From the NCBI GenBank assembly GCA_013398175.1, contig VZRZ01003209.1, positions 266,842 through 330,841 on the forward strand: a stretch of DNA of 64,000 bases, in the 5' to 3' direction. The translations under genes were made by a program, and so were the position numbers. Below, one piece after another: positions 25,601 through 38,012 of this stretch. The DNA is from Climacteris rufus. Its lineage: Eukaryota; Chordata; Aves; Passeriformes; Climacteridae. The notes below the pieces were generated by a model. That model made no database searches and was not told where the DNA came from. It saw only the letters and a list, made by a program, of their open reading frames with translations. Numbering within the stretch: the first letter of the stretch is position 1; each line of letters begins with the position of its first letter.

Positions 25601-28221
25601 TCAACTCATGGTTTTGTGAAATGGCATATTTTCTTTGTTTTCATTTGTCTTTCTTTTTTTTCTGTTTCACTACCTGAGCTGCTGAATGAGACTGTTTCAA
25701 ATGTCAGAGAAAAGTATCTTTAGATTGAAGATTAACCAATGGAGAATACATTGCAGATATAATCTTATTCATTGGTCTCCCCCCTTTTGTTAATGCTGTA
25801 GGTTTTTTTGAGCATCTTCAGTAGGAGTAGAATCTGAAACTTCTGGTTTTCAACTACCTACATATGACAATGTATATCCTCTGCAAAATAGTGATCAAAC
25901 ATGTTTCCCCACTGCTGTACAAATTTCAAGTTTTTATATAGCATGCCTTCATGTTCAGTCCTTAAATGCTCATCGCTCTTTCTTGAGCACCTAACTGGTG
26001 CAATAAGAGGAAGAATTTTATAGCAAATCGTCAGCTGCTAAAAGTGGTACACTGATAACATATGGAATTCGTTAAAAAATAGAAAATTTTTATCTTGCTG
26101 TGGGACTTTGTCTTCACCAGTTTGTACCAGAGAGGCTTGTGCATATAATATGCTCTGCATATTATGCAGACATTCAGCTTTTTGTTTTTAAGGGGAAAAC
26201 ATGAGATTTTGTTGATTTTTTTCTGAATATTTGATATACCTTAAAGTCCCAAAATTCCTGTGAAGGAGCTGATGAACAAGAATGGTCTAAAAACAATATG
26301 GACTGATAAATGTGTGGCTTTCAATTAGCTCTTCAGTGGATCATCAACTATGAGAAGCAGAATATTTTGAGGGTGGGAAGATTTATAGTGCAATGAAAAC
26401 CTCAGCCACCAATATTGTTTTCTAACAGAGGATTTCTAAGTAATAAAGAACCACTTGGGGAAAAAAATCTATTTAAGGAAGACAGGAGAGAAAGGAAAGA
26501 TTTGGGTATGGTTTTATGAATGAGTTAAATATGCTGTCACAAGATGCTGTCAATCACATTTCTAGTGTCAGCACCATCACTCCTTGGTCTGGCTCCAAGC
26601 TACCTGTGTAAAATAAAAAAAGCTTGAGCTGTTTCTCTTGCCCAAAAGCAATTGTACAAGGGGTAGTACCAGGAACCTCCTGTGCACAAGCAAGGAGATT
26701 TGGAAAAACTAAACTATCAGTGAACTTGAGGAGAAAGCTGGGGGGCTCTGTTTACAACAGCAATGCTAATTGGTTTGTGGAACTGCACTTCTTTGACATT
26801 GCTTTGAAAAATGTGGAATCTGACAGAAACAGGCTGCTGCTGAACTTTTTTTTTTTTTAACAAAATAAAGAAAACAAAGCCCCTCAGGCACTTAGAAAAA
26901 AAGTTATTCTGAGTGTACAGATAATCCATATATCTGCAAGAGCTCTCTATTACAGACTTATGTATGCACTTGTTATCATCAGCACTTCCCTGGTTGCTGT
27001 CAAGATGTTTTTAAAATTAACCTGGATGGCTTTACCCTAGGATGCTTGTCTTCTGTATTCCAAATACGTAGGTATTGCCTAACCACAGCTGATCTCCTCT
27101 CCAGAGACTGATAGAAAGATGAGGGAAGGAAAGGCGTTCTTAGAAAACAAGCAGATCTGTTTGACACCCAGGATTCACAGCTTAATACTACATGAAAGAT
27201 ACGTAAGAGACTACCTGGAAGGAGTATTCACGAAGACATTCACAGTGAGGGTCTGGAGCAATAACTTCTTAACCTATCCCCTCAAAGGACTTGTAGTGTT
27301 GCATCAACATCCTGTGGAGAAATACAGGAAATGTCCGGAGAAATATATGAAACATCTGAGAAATTGCTTCAGGATTTTTGCATTTTAAATAGCTTATATG
27401 CAACTACAGGGGATAAATACCCACTTATTTTACAGGCTGTAGATTTTTATTTAGCAGAATTGGGCTGCTGTTGGGATGCTTTAAATTCAAGAAGTAGGAA
27501 AGAGGTGACAAAGGAAATAGTATCTTTCAGCGTTGTTGTATTGAAACTTTAAAATGCATGCAGTACTGAAACAGTAAGTTGTTACATATTGGCGAGTAGT
27601 ACTGCAGTTTGTTACTGTACATCCTGTTTAAAACATATTGGCAGTTTTCTAGTCAGATTGGCAGCAAGATATTCCATGCTTCAAGTGAAGCCTTGGTTTT
27701 ATCAGAGTATAGCATAATGATTTAAGGAGTTGTGATATTCATCATCACTGATTGTAAGATCATTTTAATAATTCTCTTCATGTCATGGTAGGAAATTTGT
27801 TAGCTTTATTAATGGTCTTGTCTTGCAGGTCCTGATGAGCTGACATTTTGTGCAAAGTAACTCATTAAAATTGCCCGTTTTCATTTTTTCCCCTTCTGGT
27901 GTATTAGTTATAAAGGTTAAGATCATACTTTTAACAGGGGAGGTTGGTTAAATGAGAACTGTCTTTAAGACTCTGTTCAATTGGGTCTTAGTAGCATACT
28001 GGGTTTTTCAGGTAACTCTATTTCTTTTTCCAGCAGTCAGTAGATGAGGATAAATAGCCTGAAAGCCCAACAGGATAAATGATGTTCAAATGAAACAATC
28101 CTGTGTCAGAAGAATGAAGGGTGATGTCTTGATTTATCATGTGAATTCTTCTGTTGGAGAGTGTAAGTTAATAGAAATACAGTATTTGATAAGACAAACG
28201 CTCTTTGATTTGTAGTGGCAT
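22601..28221. other. Non-coding sequence, no family recognised
   Basis: About 5.6 kb of AT-rich DNA. A GC-richer patch at about 23040-23230 carries two 'tttgcat' motifs and may belong to the retroviral relic next to it, but this is not shown. Adjacent plus-strand frames at 27119-27388 and 27331-27552 have no recognisable product. Short TA tract at 24490-24503. Confidence 0.45.
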
Positions 28222-28790
28222 TGTGGTTAACCCCAGCCAGCAACAAAGCACCATGCAGGTGCTCACTCACTCCTACCCCAGTGGGATGGGGCAGAGAATA
28301 GGAAGAGCAAATGGAAACTTGTAGTTTGAGATAAAGGCAGTCTAATAAGGAAGGAAAAAGCCACACACAAGCAAATTAATTAATCACTTCCCATGGTTGG
28401 GCAGGTGTTCAGCCTTCTCCAGGAGACCAGGGCTCCATCATGTATAACAGTGACTTCAGAAGACAAACATCACTTCAAATGTCTCTCCCCATTTTCCTCT
28501 TCCTCCTGTTTTCTATACTGAGTGTGATGTCCTGTCGTATGGACTATCCCTTTGGTCAGTTGTGTCACCTGTACCAATTGTGTCCTCTCTCAGTTCCTTG
28601 TGTACCTCCAACTTCCTTGCCAGCGTGGCAGTGCTAAAAGCAGAAAAGGCCTTGGCTCTGTATAAGCCCTGTTCAGCAATAAAAAAAGCATCCCTGTCTT
28701 ATCAACACTATTTCCAGCACAAATACAAAACACAGCCCCGTACCAGCTATGGTGAAGCAAGTTAACTCTACCTGAACCAAAACAAGGACA
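28222..28790 (-). mobile_element. ERVL-type LTR (common avian family), about 569 bp, minus strand
   Basis: On the minus strand the element starts TGTCCTTG at 28790 and ends at the reverse complement of tgtggttaacccc (28222), giving TG...CA ends. Landmarks of this family, read here on the plus strand, are ggttaaccccagccagcaac, cccagtgggatggggcagag, gtatggactatccctttgg and cagctatggtgaagcaag. The second copy in this window (from 63618, opposite orientation) shares the same landmarks. No internal retroviral sequence flanks it, so it is probably a solo LTR. No clear target duplication was found. The overlapping open frames (28106-28366, 28440-28637, 28562-28765) are LTR sequence, not genes. Family placement is from memory. 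Confidence 0.8.
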
Positions 28791-30257
28791 AATTGCTAGC
28801 TTTGGGCTGTCTCAGACTTATTCTGTAGTATTAGATAATGTGGTTTTTGCCCGGAGATGCATTATCTAATTGCACCATGTGGAACAGGTCAGATAAATTA
28901 TGGAGACTATTTTATCATCAATATGAAATAACTGAGTAGCCATTCATACTTCATTTTTTGAGTAATGAAACATACTTAGGGTATTGCTTCCGTAAGATAA
29001 AGCTTAAAAGTGGCCAATTCTTTCATTAAAATTTGGGTCTTTGTTAAGTAAAATAGAATACAATTATATTCTATGCACATCAAACCTGTTAAAATGCATT
29101 GACTCCCCTTCAGCCTTTTGCTCTCCATGGGATGAAGGGGGGATGGGGAGTTGGAGGCACTTTCATGCAGAATAGTGTTTGACTGAAGTTTAATGTAATA
29201 CTTGGTCCCAGTTTAAGCCTTCAGATTTATCGTGTATTATGCTACTATACCTGAAACAGTTTTTGGTTCCATTAAGAGCACAGATCCTGTGCAGTTTCTC
29301 ACAGAGCAGAGGGTAAATGGTGAATGTATCTTGCTGGTTACAACAGCTCTTTCAAGAGAAAGAAGGTATCTCATCTTTGAAGCTTGTAACAATAAAATTT
29401 TTCTGCATGCCAGTCTTGTCAGTTTTTCCCCTCTGCAGTTAAGAAATGAGCTTGGAGGAAATTATCCTTGCTATGAAGACCCAAACAAGTATGTCTAGGG
29501 GGTAAAGAACTGTAGAGAAAAGACAGCGTGATAGAAAAACATCTCTTAAGTTGAAACATCTTGGCCTTCTCATATATTACAATGTTGTATTGTAACTGCA
29601 AGTGCTACAAGTCATGCTACAAGCATGACAAGTGAAGCCACCAAAAATGTGTCAGTAAAAACTTGCTCTACATATTGAAGGAGCTCTAGAGTTATGTGTT
29701 CTTAAAGAACAAGAGTTACTCACAGTATGTAGAAAATACACAAAATGGATTCAGTCAGTCTGTTTTCTTTTTGAAGATTTCTCCCATGGTAAGTGAATCT
29801 AGTACCTTAATTTCTCCTTGCAAAAGAGCTGCTGTGTTCTGTACTTTACATATAACCTCTCTGCAGTATTAGGACTAATTGTGGAAAAAAAAGCAATTTT
29901 TCCTGTATTCTAGGTAACCCGGTGGGAGTAAACTTCTTGCTGGTATTACAATGCTTGTCACTCGGTAGGTGGAGGGGGAATGTGTAGAAAAAGCAAACTG
30001 TCTGCTACCAGAGACGGGAGAGAATGCAGGAAGCCTGCTTTTGAGAAGCCTTTACTAACTCTTACTACAGTTACCAGCCCATGTGTTTAATTGCCAACTC
30101 AGCAGGAGGAGGAGGCTGCAAAGCCAGTAATTAATTTGTCAAGCAACAGACCTTGCTAAAATGGCTGGTTGTCTCAGGAAATGGTCTGCAGCCTTAGCAG
30201 CCTTTCTTTTTTTAATTTAGACAAAAAGAAAAAATCTAAATACACTGTAATCTGTAG
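28791..30257. other. AT-rich non-coding sequence
   Basis: No exon, RNA gene or repeat recognised between the two LTRs. An open frame at 29232-29498 (88 codons) has no recognisable product. Confidence 0.45.
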
Positions 30258-30824
30258 TGTCCTGGTTTTTAACCAAAGGAATGTATTCTATTACCATCTC
30301 CATCACTACTGATATGTTGCTAATGATGGGTTGTTCACACGGCTGACTACACCCTCCAAAATTGCAAACTGGGCATTAGGTAAGATAAGAGACCGGTGAA
30401 GGACTTAGCCCTGATAACAGCTTCTAAGGAAAAGACTGAACAACCTCCACCAATGCGTTTTCATCCCGTTGTGATATGCTCTGCCCCAAAAAGAAGGATC
30501 TGAACATCCTACCCAAATAAAAAAGGTAGCGGTAAACCACACAGAACACTTATCTCCAGACCTCCACGGATCTCCACTCATCTCCCCTGGTCTCCAAAGG
30601 AGAGGAGCTCCAGAATCACATCTCTCGCTCCAGCAGAACTGCAGCCACTACGTGATTGATTGCTATCACTACCCTGACCAAACAGAGTAGCAGGTTGCTT
30701 TGTCAGTTCAGTCTGGTGTTTCTCTGTATTACTGCTTTTAATTTTCTCCTGTTAAATTGTAGTTCTGACTTGGAATCTCTCAGTATTTTCCTGTGGGGTT
30801 AATTCCTCCACTGGTTTGTTTCCA
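30258..30824 (+). mobile_element. LTR of an ERVL-like element, plus strand
   Basis: The block starts TGTCCTGGTTTTTAACC, the same kind of TGTCCTGG start seen in the avian ERVL-type LTRs, and probably ends at ...TTTCCA (30824). It is GC-richer than its surroundings. The 3' part has CTCC repeats, then a GTTAAATTG polyadenylation-like motif near 30749 followed by tggaatctctcagtattttc and a T/G-rich tail, consistent with U3-R-U5 order. It lies in opposite orientation to the LTR at 28222 and differs from it in sequence, so it is a separate subfamily. No internal sequence or target duplication was identified. The exact right end is uncertain. Confidence 0.6.
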
Positions 30825-31133
30825 AACTAGTATACTATAAGTTGTAAGATTTGTCACATATGTCAATCCAGTTTCTATTTAGACCACCATTATGGAACAA
30901 GAAACTCATGACTACAAGTATTTTGACATGTTAAACTGCAAAGCTGGCAGGAATTGAATTGTCTCAACGGTACTGAAATTATCACCTAGCACAAAATGTT
31001 GTCCTTTAGCCAGATTGGCCTGTCTTGTAATGTCTAGCAGGAACTTATTTTGGCCCTTAAGGCAAGAGCGGAAATCTTCCTTTGGACAGAATTAGCATTA
31101 AGTCTGCACATACAGAAATATATTCTGTTTTGT

Positions 31134-31692
31134 CACAGAATAAATTAGGTTGGAAAAGCCCCCTGAGATGAAGTCCAGGCTATGAACAAACACCACCTTG
31201 TCAACCAGACCATGGTACTAAGTGATACATCCAGTCTTTCCTTGAATACCTACAGGGATAGTGACTCTACCACCTCCCTGGGCAGCCCACTCCTTTATCT
31301 AATCATCTTGTCCGTGAAGAATGTCTTCCTAATGTCCAAAGTAAACCTCCCCTGGCACAGCTTAAGACTGTGTCCTTTTGTGCTGTCACTAGTTTCCCGG
31401 GAGAAGAGGCCNCCTGAGCCTCCCCTTCTCCAGACTAAACAACACCAGCTCCCTCAGTAGCTCCAAACCCCTTCACCAGATATGTTGCTCTTCTCTGGAC
31501 TCTCTCCATCTCCTCAATGTCCTTCCCAGTTGAGGGGCCTAGAAATGGACACAGGATTTGAGGTGCAGCCTCAGTAATGTTGAGTACAGGGGGACAATCA
31601 ATGCCTTGGTCCTGCTGGCCCCACTGTTCCGGATACAGTCCAGAATGTCATTATCCTTCTTGGCCACCTTGGCACACTGTTGGCTCATGTGT
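31134..31692 (-). mobile_element. CR1 LINE, 3' part, minus strand
   Basis: The plus strand begins with the reversed CR1 3' end (ggttggaaaagcccc) and continues through the reversed 3' UTR and ORF2 C-terminus: ccagtctttccttgaatacc, cacctccctgggcagccc, cctcccctggcacagctt, ctctggactctctccatctc and ggggcctagaaatggacaca. About 560 bp of the 3' end remains and the 5' part is missing, the usual 5' truncation of CR1. A single ambiguous base sits at 31412. The plus-strand open frames 31182-31460 and 31558-31788 are antisense shadows. Confidence 0.92.
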
Positions 31693-34635
31693 TCAATAAT
31701 TGTTCAATCTGTCTTCCTGACAATGTACAGCCTAAGTAATGACTCAGACCTTTTTTCATTATTTTCACTGAATTATGCTTGGAAGTAAACTAGTTTTGTT
31801 TCTGATTTGAATTGTGCTTTTTAGCATATATCAACTGTACTGGATAACAATGTGAAAGACAAAATTGATGTCAAAGCATGTAGTGATGTCAGTCTGATAA
31901 AGTGATACAAATAGATTTGAACAAATTAATACAAAAGTAAAATATGCTAGCTGGCACTGAAGGCTCTGAGATACAAAGGCAATCATACACTTGATTTAAT
32001 ATTATCAACGAAAGGTGCACTCAGCTGTCTTCTGGAATCAACTTTAAAAAGTTCTGAAATAGCCAACTAGCTGAAGAAAGCAGTAGTATCTTTGTAAAAT
32101 TGCATGTAAGAAATGGACTTTATAGATACTGGGAAACTGCATTGGTGATTTACTTTGCGGAGGGGTTTTAACCTCTTTAAACTGAATGCAGATGTGAATT
32201 TACCACAACAAAAAGGGAAGAGGAAAAACTGAAAGTAGTAAATTATCAGGTTCTGTAAAGTACTAAAACACCTCAATGATGCCTGCTTTTCCTGTTATGA
32301 TGTGGCTGCCTTGGCCCTGCAGCAAAGTTGCTTGTCCATTTCACAAAACCCTCCCCTACTCCATTAACATCATGGTTGAATTTGAAACTGGATTTCATAT
32401 TTGTGTGCTTCATCTTGTTTAAATCTTAGCAGGAAGATACTGTTTCTAACTCAATTTGCCTGATGCTCACCAATCTTCCTTTGGTAACTTTTTGTCCTTA
32501 TGGTAATGGGGCTGTGGTGTGGGGGAATGTGAGAATGTTATTTTCACTTAAACTTAAGAACTGAAAAAAATCTCAAATCTTCAAGAAGAAATCTGCAAAT
32601 CTGGTATAAGAATTGTTATTCCCTAGTTATGGTGTATCAAACAAAACTCAGAGTGTTTAGAGTGTTACAAAGTAGAGAAGAAAGAAAAAATTACTAATTA
32701 GAAGAATAGGGATGGGGAGAGTTATGCTGCTGCACTTAAACTATGTGTTTCCTAGTGGGTGATCTCTGTATTTAGCATATACAACATTTTGGTTCCCATT
32801 TGGGTCATTATTCTTGAAAGTCGTCAGAACAAGAACTATCTTTAAAAAACTAAGTCAAATTATAGGGAAGCTATATTTCCATCATACCTTTGGTCTTGCC
32901 ATACAGCTGTAAGGAAGCTCTACATACAGGAGAAATAGTTAAATGAAGGTGGCTAAATTGTCACAATAACTTGAGAATAATCTAGAAGAGATCAATATGA
33001 CACAGGTCAGCGTTTTCCTAAACTTATTTCTTTGAGTTAGTTCTTGCTATGGGTTCTTTGACTTTATGTAGCTGGACCAACCTGTAGTTGGGGCCTCGTT
33101 TTACTCTACTCTTGTAGAAATCCATGAGTCTTACAAAATTCCTTAGTGTTTGCGGTCTTGAAATCTAGAGAAATCTTTTCTGGGCATCTTGCACGGACTA
33201 CCTTATCAAATCCATTTCAGAGGTTTCTTTATCAGATAAGTAGACATTGGTGGCCAACACAGTGCCACAGCTATCTGCATCCATTGTGAACACAAACAGC
33301 ATCTGAAAAAAATGTTGGAGGATGTCTAGTGCATTTGGAATGCATTTTGAAAATGTTCAGATACTCTTCTCATAAGAAAATATTATACCTTTTATACCTT
33401 TTGTCATTCCAGTCACTGAGGGAAAGAAACATGCTCCAAATAGTGCACTCACCTTGTCTTGACATTGCAGCTTTAAGATACTAATCTTTGACATTTAGTT
33501 TCTGAAATTAAAGTGTTATTGGTATCCAGTCATAAAACAATCTTTGAGACATTCAATTTAAAACTGACTGCTCAGTGCAGCCTTTTGAATGTGTCCTATA
33601 CTTACTGAGATGTTATAATTTTATCCATAAAAAGCCTTTGAGGAAATATTTACCACATAATATATGCTAATCTATTGCAAACACACAAGTACAGCAGATT
33701 TTGTCACTTGGTTATGTAATGCATGAACAGTGCCCTCACTACCAGCTCAAATGGGGAAATGGAAGTATTTGACAATGGACTGTTCTTTCTAGTACAAGTA
33801 TTGCATAATGCCTTTTGACAGAGATAATGCGAGTTTGAAGTATTTCAGCTGCAATAGATGGTTGTGAAAATGAGTTCTAGCCCTTCATTTTGGATAGACA
33901 GTGACCAAAACTTAAAGCCTCCTGATTACTCCTCTAAGTTACAACTTAGTTTATGAAATATAAGAATGTAGATTTTTGTCTACTTTATAGTTTAATAAAT
34001 CTGTCCTGAAAGAAAGGTAAATTTATTAAATACTCGAGAATTATAGTGAGAAAAGTTACTCGAGTATGCAAACTAGAAGTGTTTCTCAAGTAGAGAAGAA
34101 CCAGGTCATTGCTTTGTATTGTTAATATAAGAAATGCTTGTTATAGATTCAGAGAGGGAGAAGGAGGAGAGGAAAACAATATTTATTGAATAGTGAAGAA
34201 AATATTTCTCTTTTTGCTTTGTGGGAAGAACTTCTCAACTTTTGAATTGAGCAATTTAACTTTTCAGTTGGTAAGTTTAACAATATTCCGGAGTTGTAAT
34301 ATTCTCTTTAGTAAAGAGATGGAAAATGTAATTCTGTTGATTGAGAAAGAAAGAAAAAACATTGTAGTATAGAAGGGAATGATTGCAGAAGAAAACATTC
34401 CTGCCTAGTGGTCATCAGTTTAATCTGATGCGTAACCACTTGATGTGACTGTGTATTAAACTTGAAGATAATTTGTTTGGAGTACAGTTTATGTGAAGTG
34501 AGTGAAATAGCTAAAAAAATTTAAAAAGAAGAAAAAACACAAATTACATATTGAAGACTAACGTTAATGAATGTTTAAAGTGATTTGAAAGGGAGAAAAA
34601 GTAGATATTGTTTGCTTAATGGGGAAAAAGTGATA
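31693..34635. other. AT-rich non-coding sequence
   Basis: About 2.9 kb with no recognised gene or repeat. Frames are short and unremarkable. Confidence 0.5.
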
Positions 34636-34661
34636 TGTGGTTACAAAAAGGGTCAACGTAT

Positions 34662-35236
34662 TGTGGTTACAAACTGCCACGGGTGGAAAGCGTGAGTAAC
34701 TCTGAGCCTTTTGCATCGGTCTCGTTTTCCTAAATGAAGCGACTTTGGCCTCATCTAGTCTCTGATCTGGAGGCGAGCCAGGCATCAGAACTCCCACAGA
34801 ATCTAGGCTTAGCTCACGCACAGTGGTTTAATTTATGCAGGGAAGCAAAGAGACGAGAAAGGGTCCTTTTCTGCTTATTGCCAGCAGGATTTTATTCACT
34901 GGAGCATGGTGCGGTAAAGACAAAATCAAAATGGAGGTCAGGGTGTGTTATGAGACGGACGTGAGGGGAGGGCAGCTGGGAGAGCCAATCACTGCGGAGG
35001 ACCACAATGATTGACAGGAGCGCCGGCCAGTGAGTCGGCTGTCCGCACCCGGCATAGGAACCAATGAGCTTTCCCCCTGGCCGGGGACAGCCCCTGCCGA
35101 GCCGGGGCTGTGCCATCCCAGCCACCGCACGGAGCGGGGAAAGGACCAGCACCGCGTGGAGGGGGGAAAGGACCAGTGGCCCCGGTCCGGCAAGGCCAGG
35201 CCCAGTCGCAAGCCACGCCCATGAGGCGCCACAACA
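34662..35236 (-). mobile_element. GC/CpG-rich LTR, minus strand
   Basis: Read on the minus strand, the block starts near TGTTGTGGCGCC and ends GTAACCACA. Its U3-like half is GC- and CpG-rich and holds several CCAAT/ATTGG boxes (for example near 34986, 35014 and 35062). An AATAAA signal lies on the minus strand at 34891-34896, followed by an R/U5-like segment. The order matches a retroviral LTR of about 575 bp, probably solo. The 12-mer tgtggttacaaa occurs at the plus-strand left end (34662) and again 26 bp before it (34636). No convincing target duplication was found. The six or so overlapping open frames here are long only because GC-rich sequence has few stops; they look like no known protein. 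A CpG-island promoter is the alternative. Confidence 0.6.
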
Positions 35237-37913
35237 ACAAACAAGAACTTTAACAACAAGAACAAAAAAATTCTGCACACGTACACTCCTCCTGAAAGAG
35301 AGACTGTTTCATGCTGAGCAACAAGATTAGATGAGGCAGATGATCAGCTTTGTGTGACACTTACTATCTCCTAGGAACATCTTTAATAAAAATATTGTTG
35401 TATTGATTGTGACTCTATCTTTGGACAGCATCTTGAACTTATAATGTAGTCAAAATGTTAGCATCTAACACTCATTTTTTTCCAGTCTGTGTATCAGCAA
35501 CAAAGAACTGAATATCTCTGACATGCCATATGAAAGATATGTGGAATTTACTCAGACGCAAGTAATTAACTGTCCTGCCCAGCACAGTGACTTACATGGG
35601 ATATCTGAGTGCTGATAGCACATGTGACACTAACTAGTTTTTTGTAGTTGTGACACTCACTTGATGCTCATTCAACACACATCAACAACATCAAAGTATT
35701 TTCTAGTTCAGGTCTAGATTATTAGCCAGTTACGACTTAACAGCATCCAAATCTTCATGTCGGCTCTAAGAGAAATTACACTTGATAGGTTATTTGTTCC
35801 TACAAGCTGTATTATTATAGTATTATTAGTAGTGTAGCTGTATATATATATATATATAGTATTATTATAATGATACTGTTTGCTTAGTATTATTGTCAAA
35901 GATAAATGTATATTATGAATTCCCCACCAATAAGTTTAAGTGAGAAATATTTATTTGTATGTTTCACTACTATTACTACTTCTATGGAACCCTTTAGTTG
36001 AGCTCAGGCACACATGAGACTGTTCTGAGGTGACAATAAGCTCAGTTACAACTACCTGTGTGTGTGCTATGGCAACATAGAGTTACCAAAACTACCCAAG
36101 CTAACTTAGCTCTGGTTCTGAAAAACCCAAATTCTTTGAATAGAAATGCATCTATTTAACATGAGAGAGGTAATTTATTGTGTTTGAACTCATAATTATA
36201 TTGTCCAAAAGAGGACACTAGACAATTGATTTCTGTGATGGATACTTATGTAAACAATTTGTCAAAATCTCCAAATACTTTGATAACTTCAAAAAGTAAT
36301 TTTAGCATTTTAGAGCTAGATAGGGCAAAACAGAGAAACTTATAAATCTCAGTCATGCTTACCAGATTACAGGAAAATAATTTTTTTTTCAAAATTTAAA
36401 AAGAAAGTGTATAAGTTTTGCTTTATAATTTATTTTTCTAACACTTTTTCATTTGATTTTAGGCTTTTTATTTAGCTCAGCTTTTGTTTGGATAATTCTT
36501 GGTCACACTAATGTAATGTTACTCAGAAGATCAGAGACAACATTATGTTGATACAACTATGTTATATTCTTATTAAGCACAGAGTATGTTTAAGATATAG
36601 CATTCTTGTGCTTTTTTTAAGTACAATGTCTTTGCCACTAACTATGGAAAAGGATGATTTTTAGTTATATCCCACATATATTAACATGTGTGTATCCCAC
36701 TCGCCTTTACAAGTCATGGTTCTATAATGATCAAATGAATTATGAACAGTAGCTTGAGATCTGAATATGAAGGAAAACTTTAGTTTTAGTGCTGGTGTTC
36801 CCCAATTATTGAACTCTTAAGCACTATTATTTAAAAATCATTTATTGGGAGCTTTTAAATCTCTGAATACCTAATTATTCATCAGGGATACATATTATTT
36901 GTCCTCAGACACACAGTTCATAGAATGTTTTTCTTTAGAAAATCGTGTTAATTTGCCAAAAAGTTAAATGGCAAAATGTCACTGTGTACTTGCACTGTTG
37001 CTGAGACTAGAGACACTGAAGAGTATGTTGTAATAAGACCATGAATACTCTCTCTCAGGAAAAGAAAAAAACAACAGCAATAAAAATCAAAGCCTCACAA
37101 AGCAAAAAACCAAACACCAGATGTTGTCAGTTGAAAAATCAAATTCATAATGCATCATATCTTAATATTAAGAAAGGAAAAAAGATAGATATTTTGATAA
37201 CTGATAGTTGTCATTGATCCTAACCAGATCTGTTTTTAAACATTAAGGTTTGAGCACTGATGTAACTTACAACTCTCTGATGCTTTTATTTCATCAGTGC
37301 TTTGTTAGTGGTCTGGGTGATTGGATGCAGAACAAAATGTGATGTCACTGAACTGAGGAAGACTACACACTTGAGAATTAAAAATGTTGAGATTGCAATT
37401 ACAGGGGGGAAAATGTAGGGTGCAAAATTTGTGAGGAAATATATTAAAATGGGAATTAAATAACTGCATAAGTATAGGATGTCCAAAATATGTTTGGGTG
37501 TAAGCTATTCCCAAAAGTTCAGTTATGGATCTCTAGCTGAGCCAGGGATATGCTGCTGTTCTGGGAAAAAATAAATACTATATTCTAGTATAAGTGAATC
37601 TACATTCTGTAAGGCATTTTGAAATAATCCTTCTCTACCAAATATTAGGAAGATCTTGGCTTCTGTCCAGTTCTGAGTTTTGCACAGCACAATTGGAGAA
37701 AGCCCCGGGGGGATAATAAAGGTGATCATAGGGAGACTAAACATGGTTTACAACAAAAATATTATTCCATTCATGTTATTTTGTTTAAGAAGATAGTCTT
37801 AAATATGTAAAACACTATTGCAAAGAGAACTGGAATAATTCTTTTCCATGTCAAGGAAAAGATGAAAGATAATTAATTCATGAAATAGTAAGAAAGATTA
37901 AGATTAGGTTGTT

Positions 37914-37915
<2 letters not shown>
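35237..37915. other. AT-rich non-coding sequence
   Basis: No gene or repeat family recognised. Contains a (TA)n tract at 35841-35858. Confidence 0.5.
35841..35858. repeat. (TA)n microsatellite
   Basis: Nine TA units, seen directly. Confidence 0.95.
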
Positions 37916-37948
<33 letters not shown>

Positions 37949-38012
37949 AAAAAAACAATANNNNNNNNNNNNNNNNNNNNNNNNNNNNNNNNNNNNNNNN
38001 NNTTTTTTTTTT
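37916..38012. other. Assembly gap (42 N) flanked by poly(T)
   Basis: A 29-base T run (37916-37944) is followed by an A-rich stretch, then 42 N (37961-38002), then ten T. The true sequence and length here are unknown. Translations across it are not meaningful. Confidence 0.98.

Noticed and set aside
27119..27552. Two adjoining plus-strand open frames suggesting a small gene
   Set aside because: They are in different frames, have no known domain, and no splice or promoter evidence ties them together.
34892..35330. Set of overlapping open frames in the CpG-rich block
   Set aside because: Frames on both strands are open because GC-rich LTR sequence has few stops; none resembles a protein.
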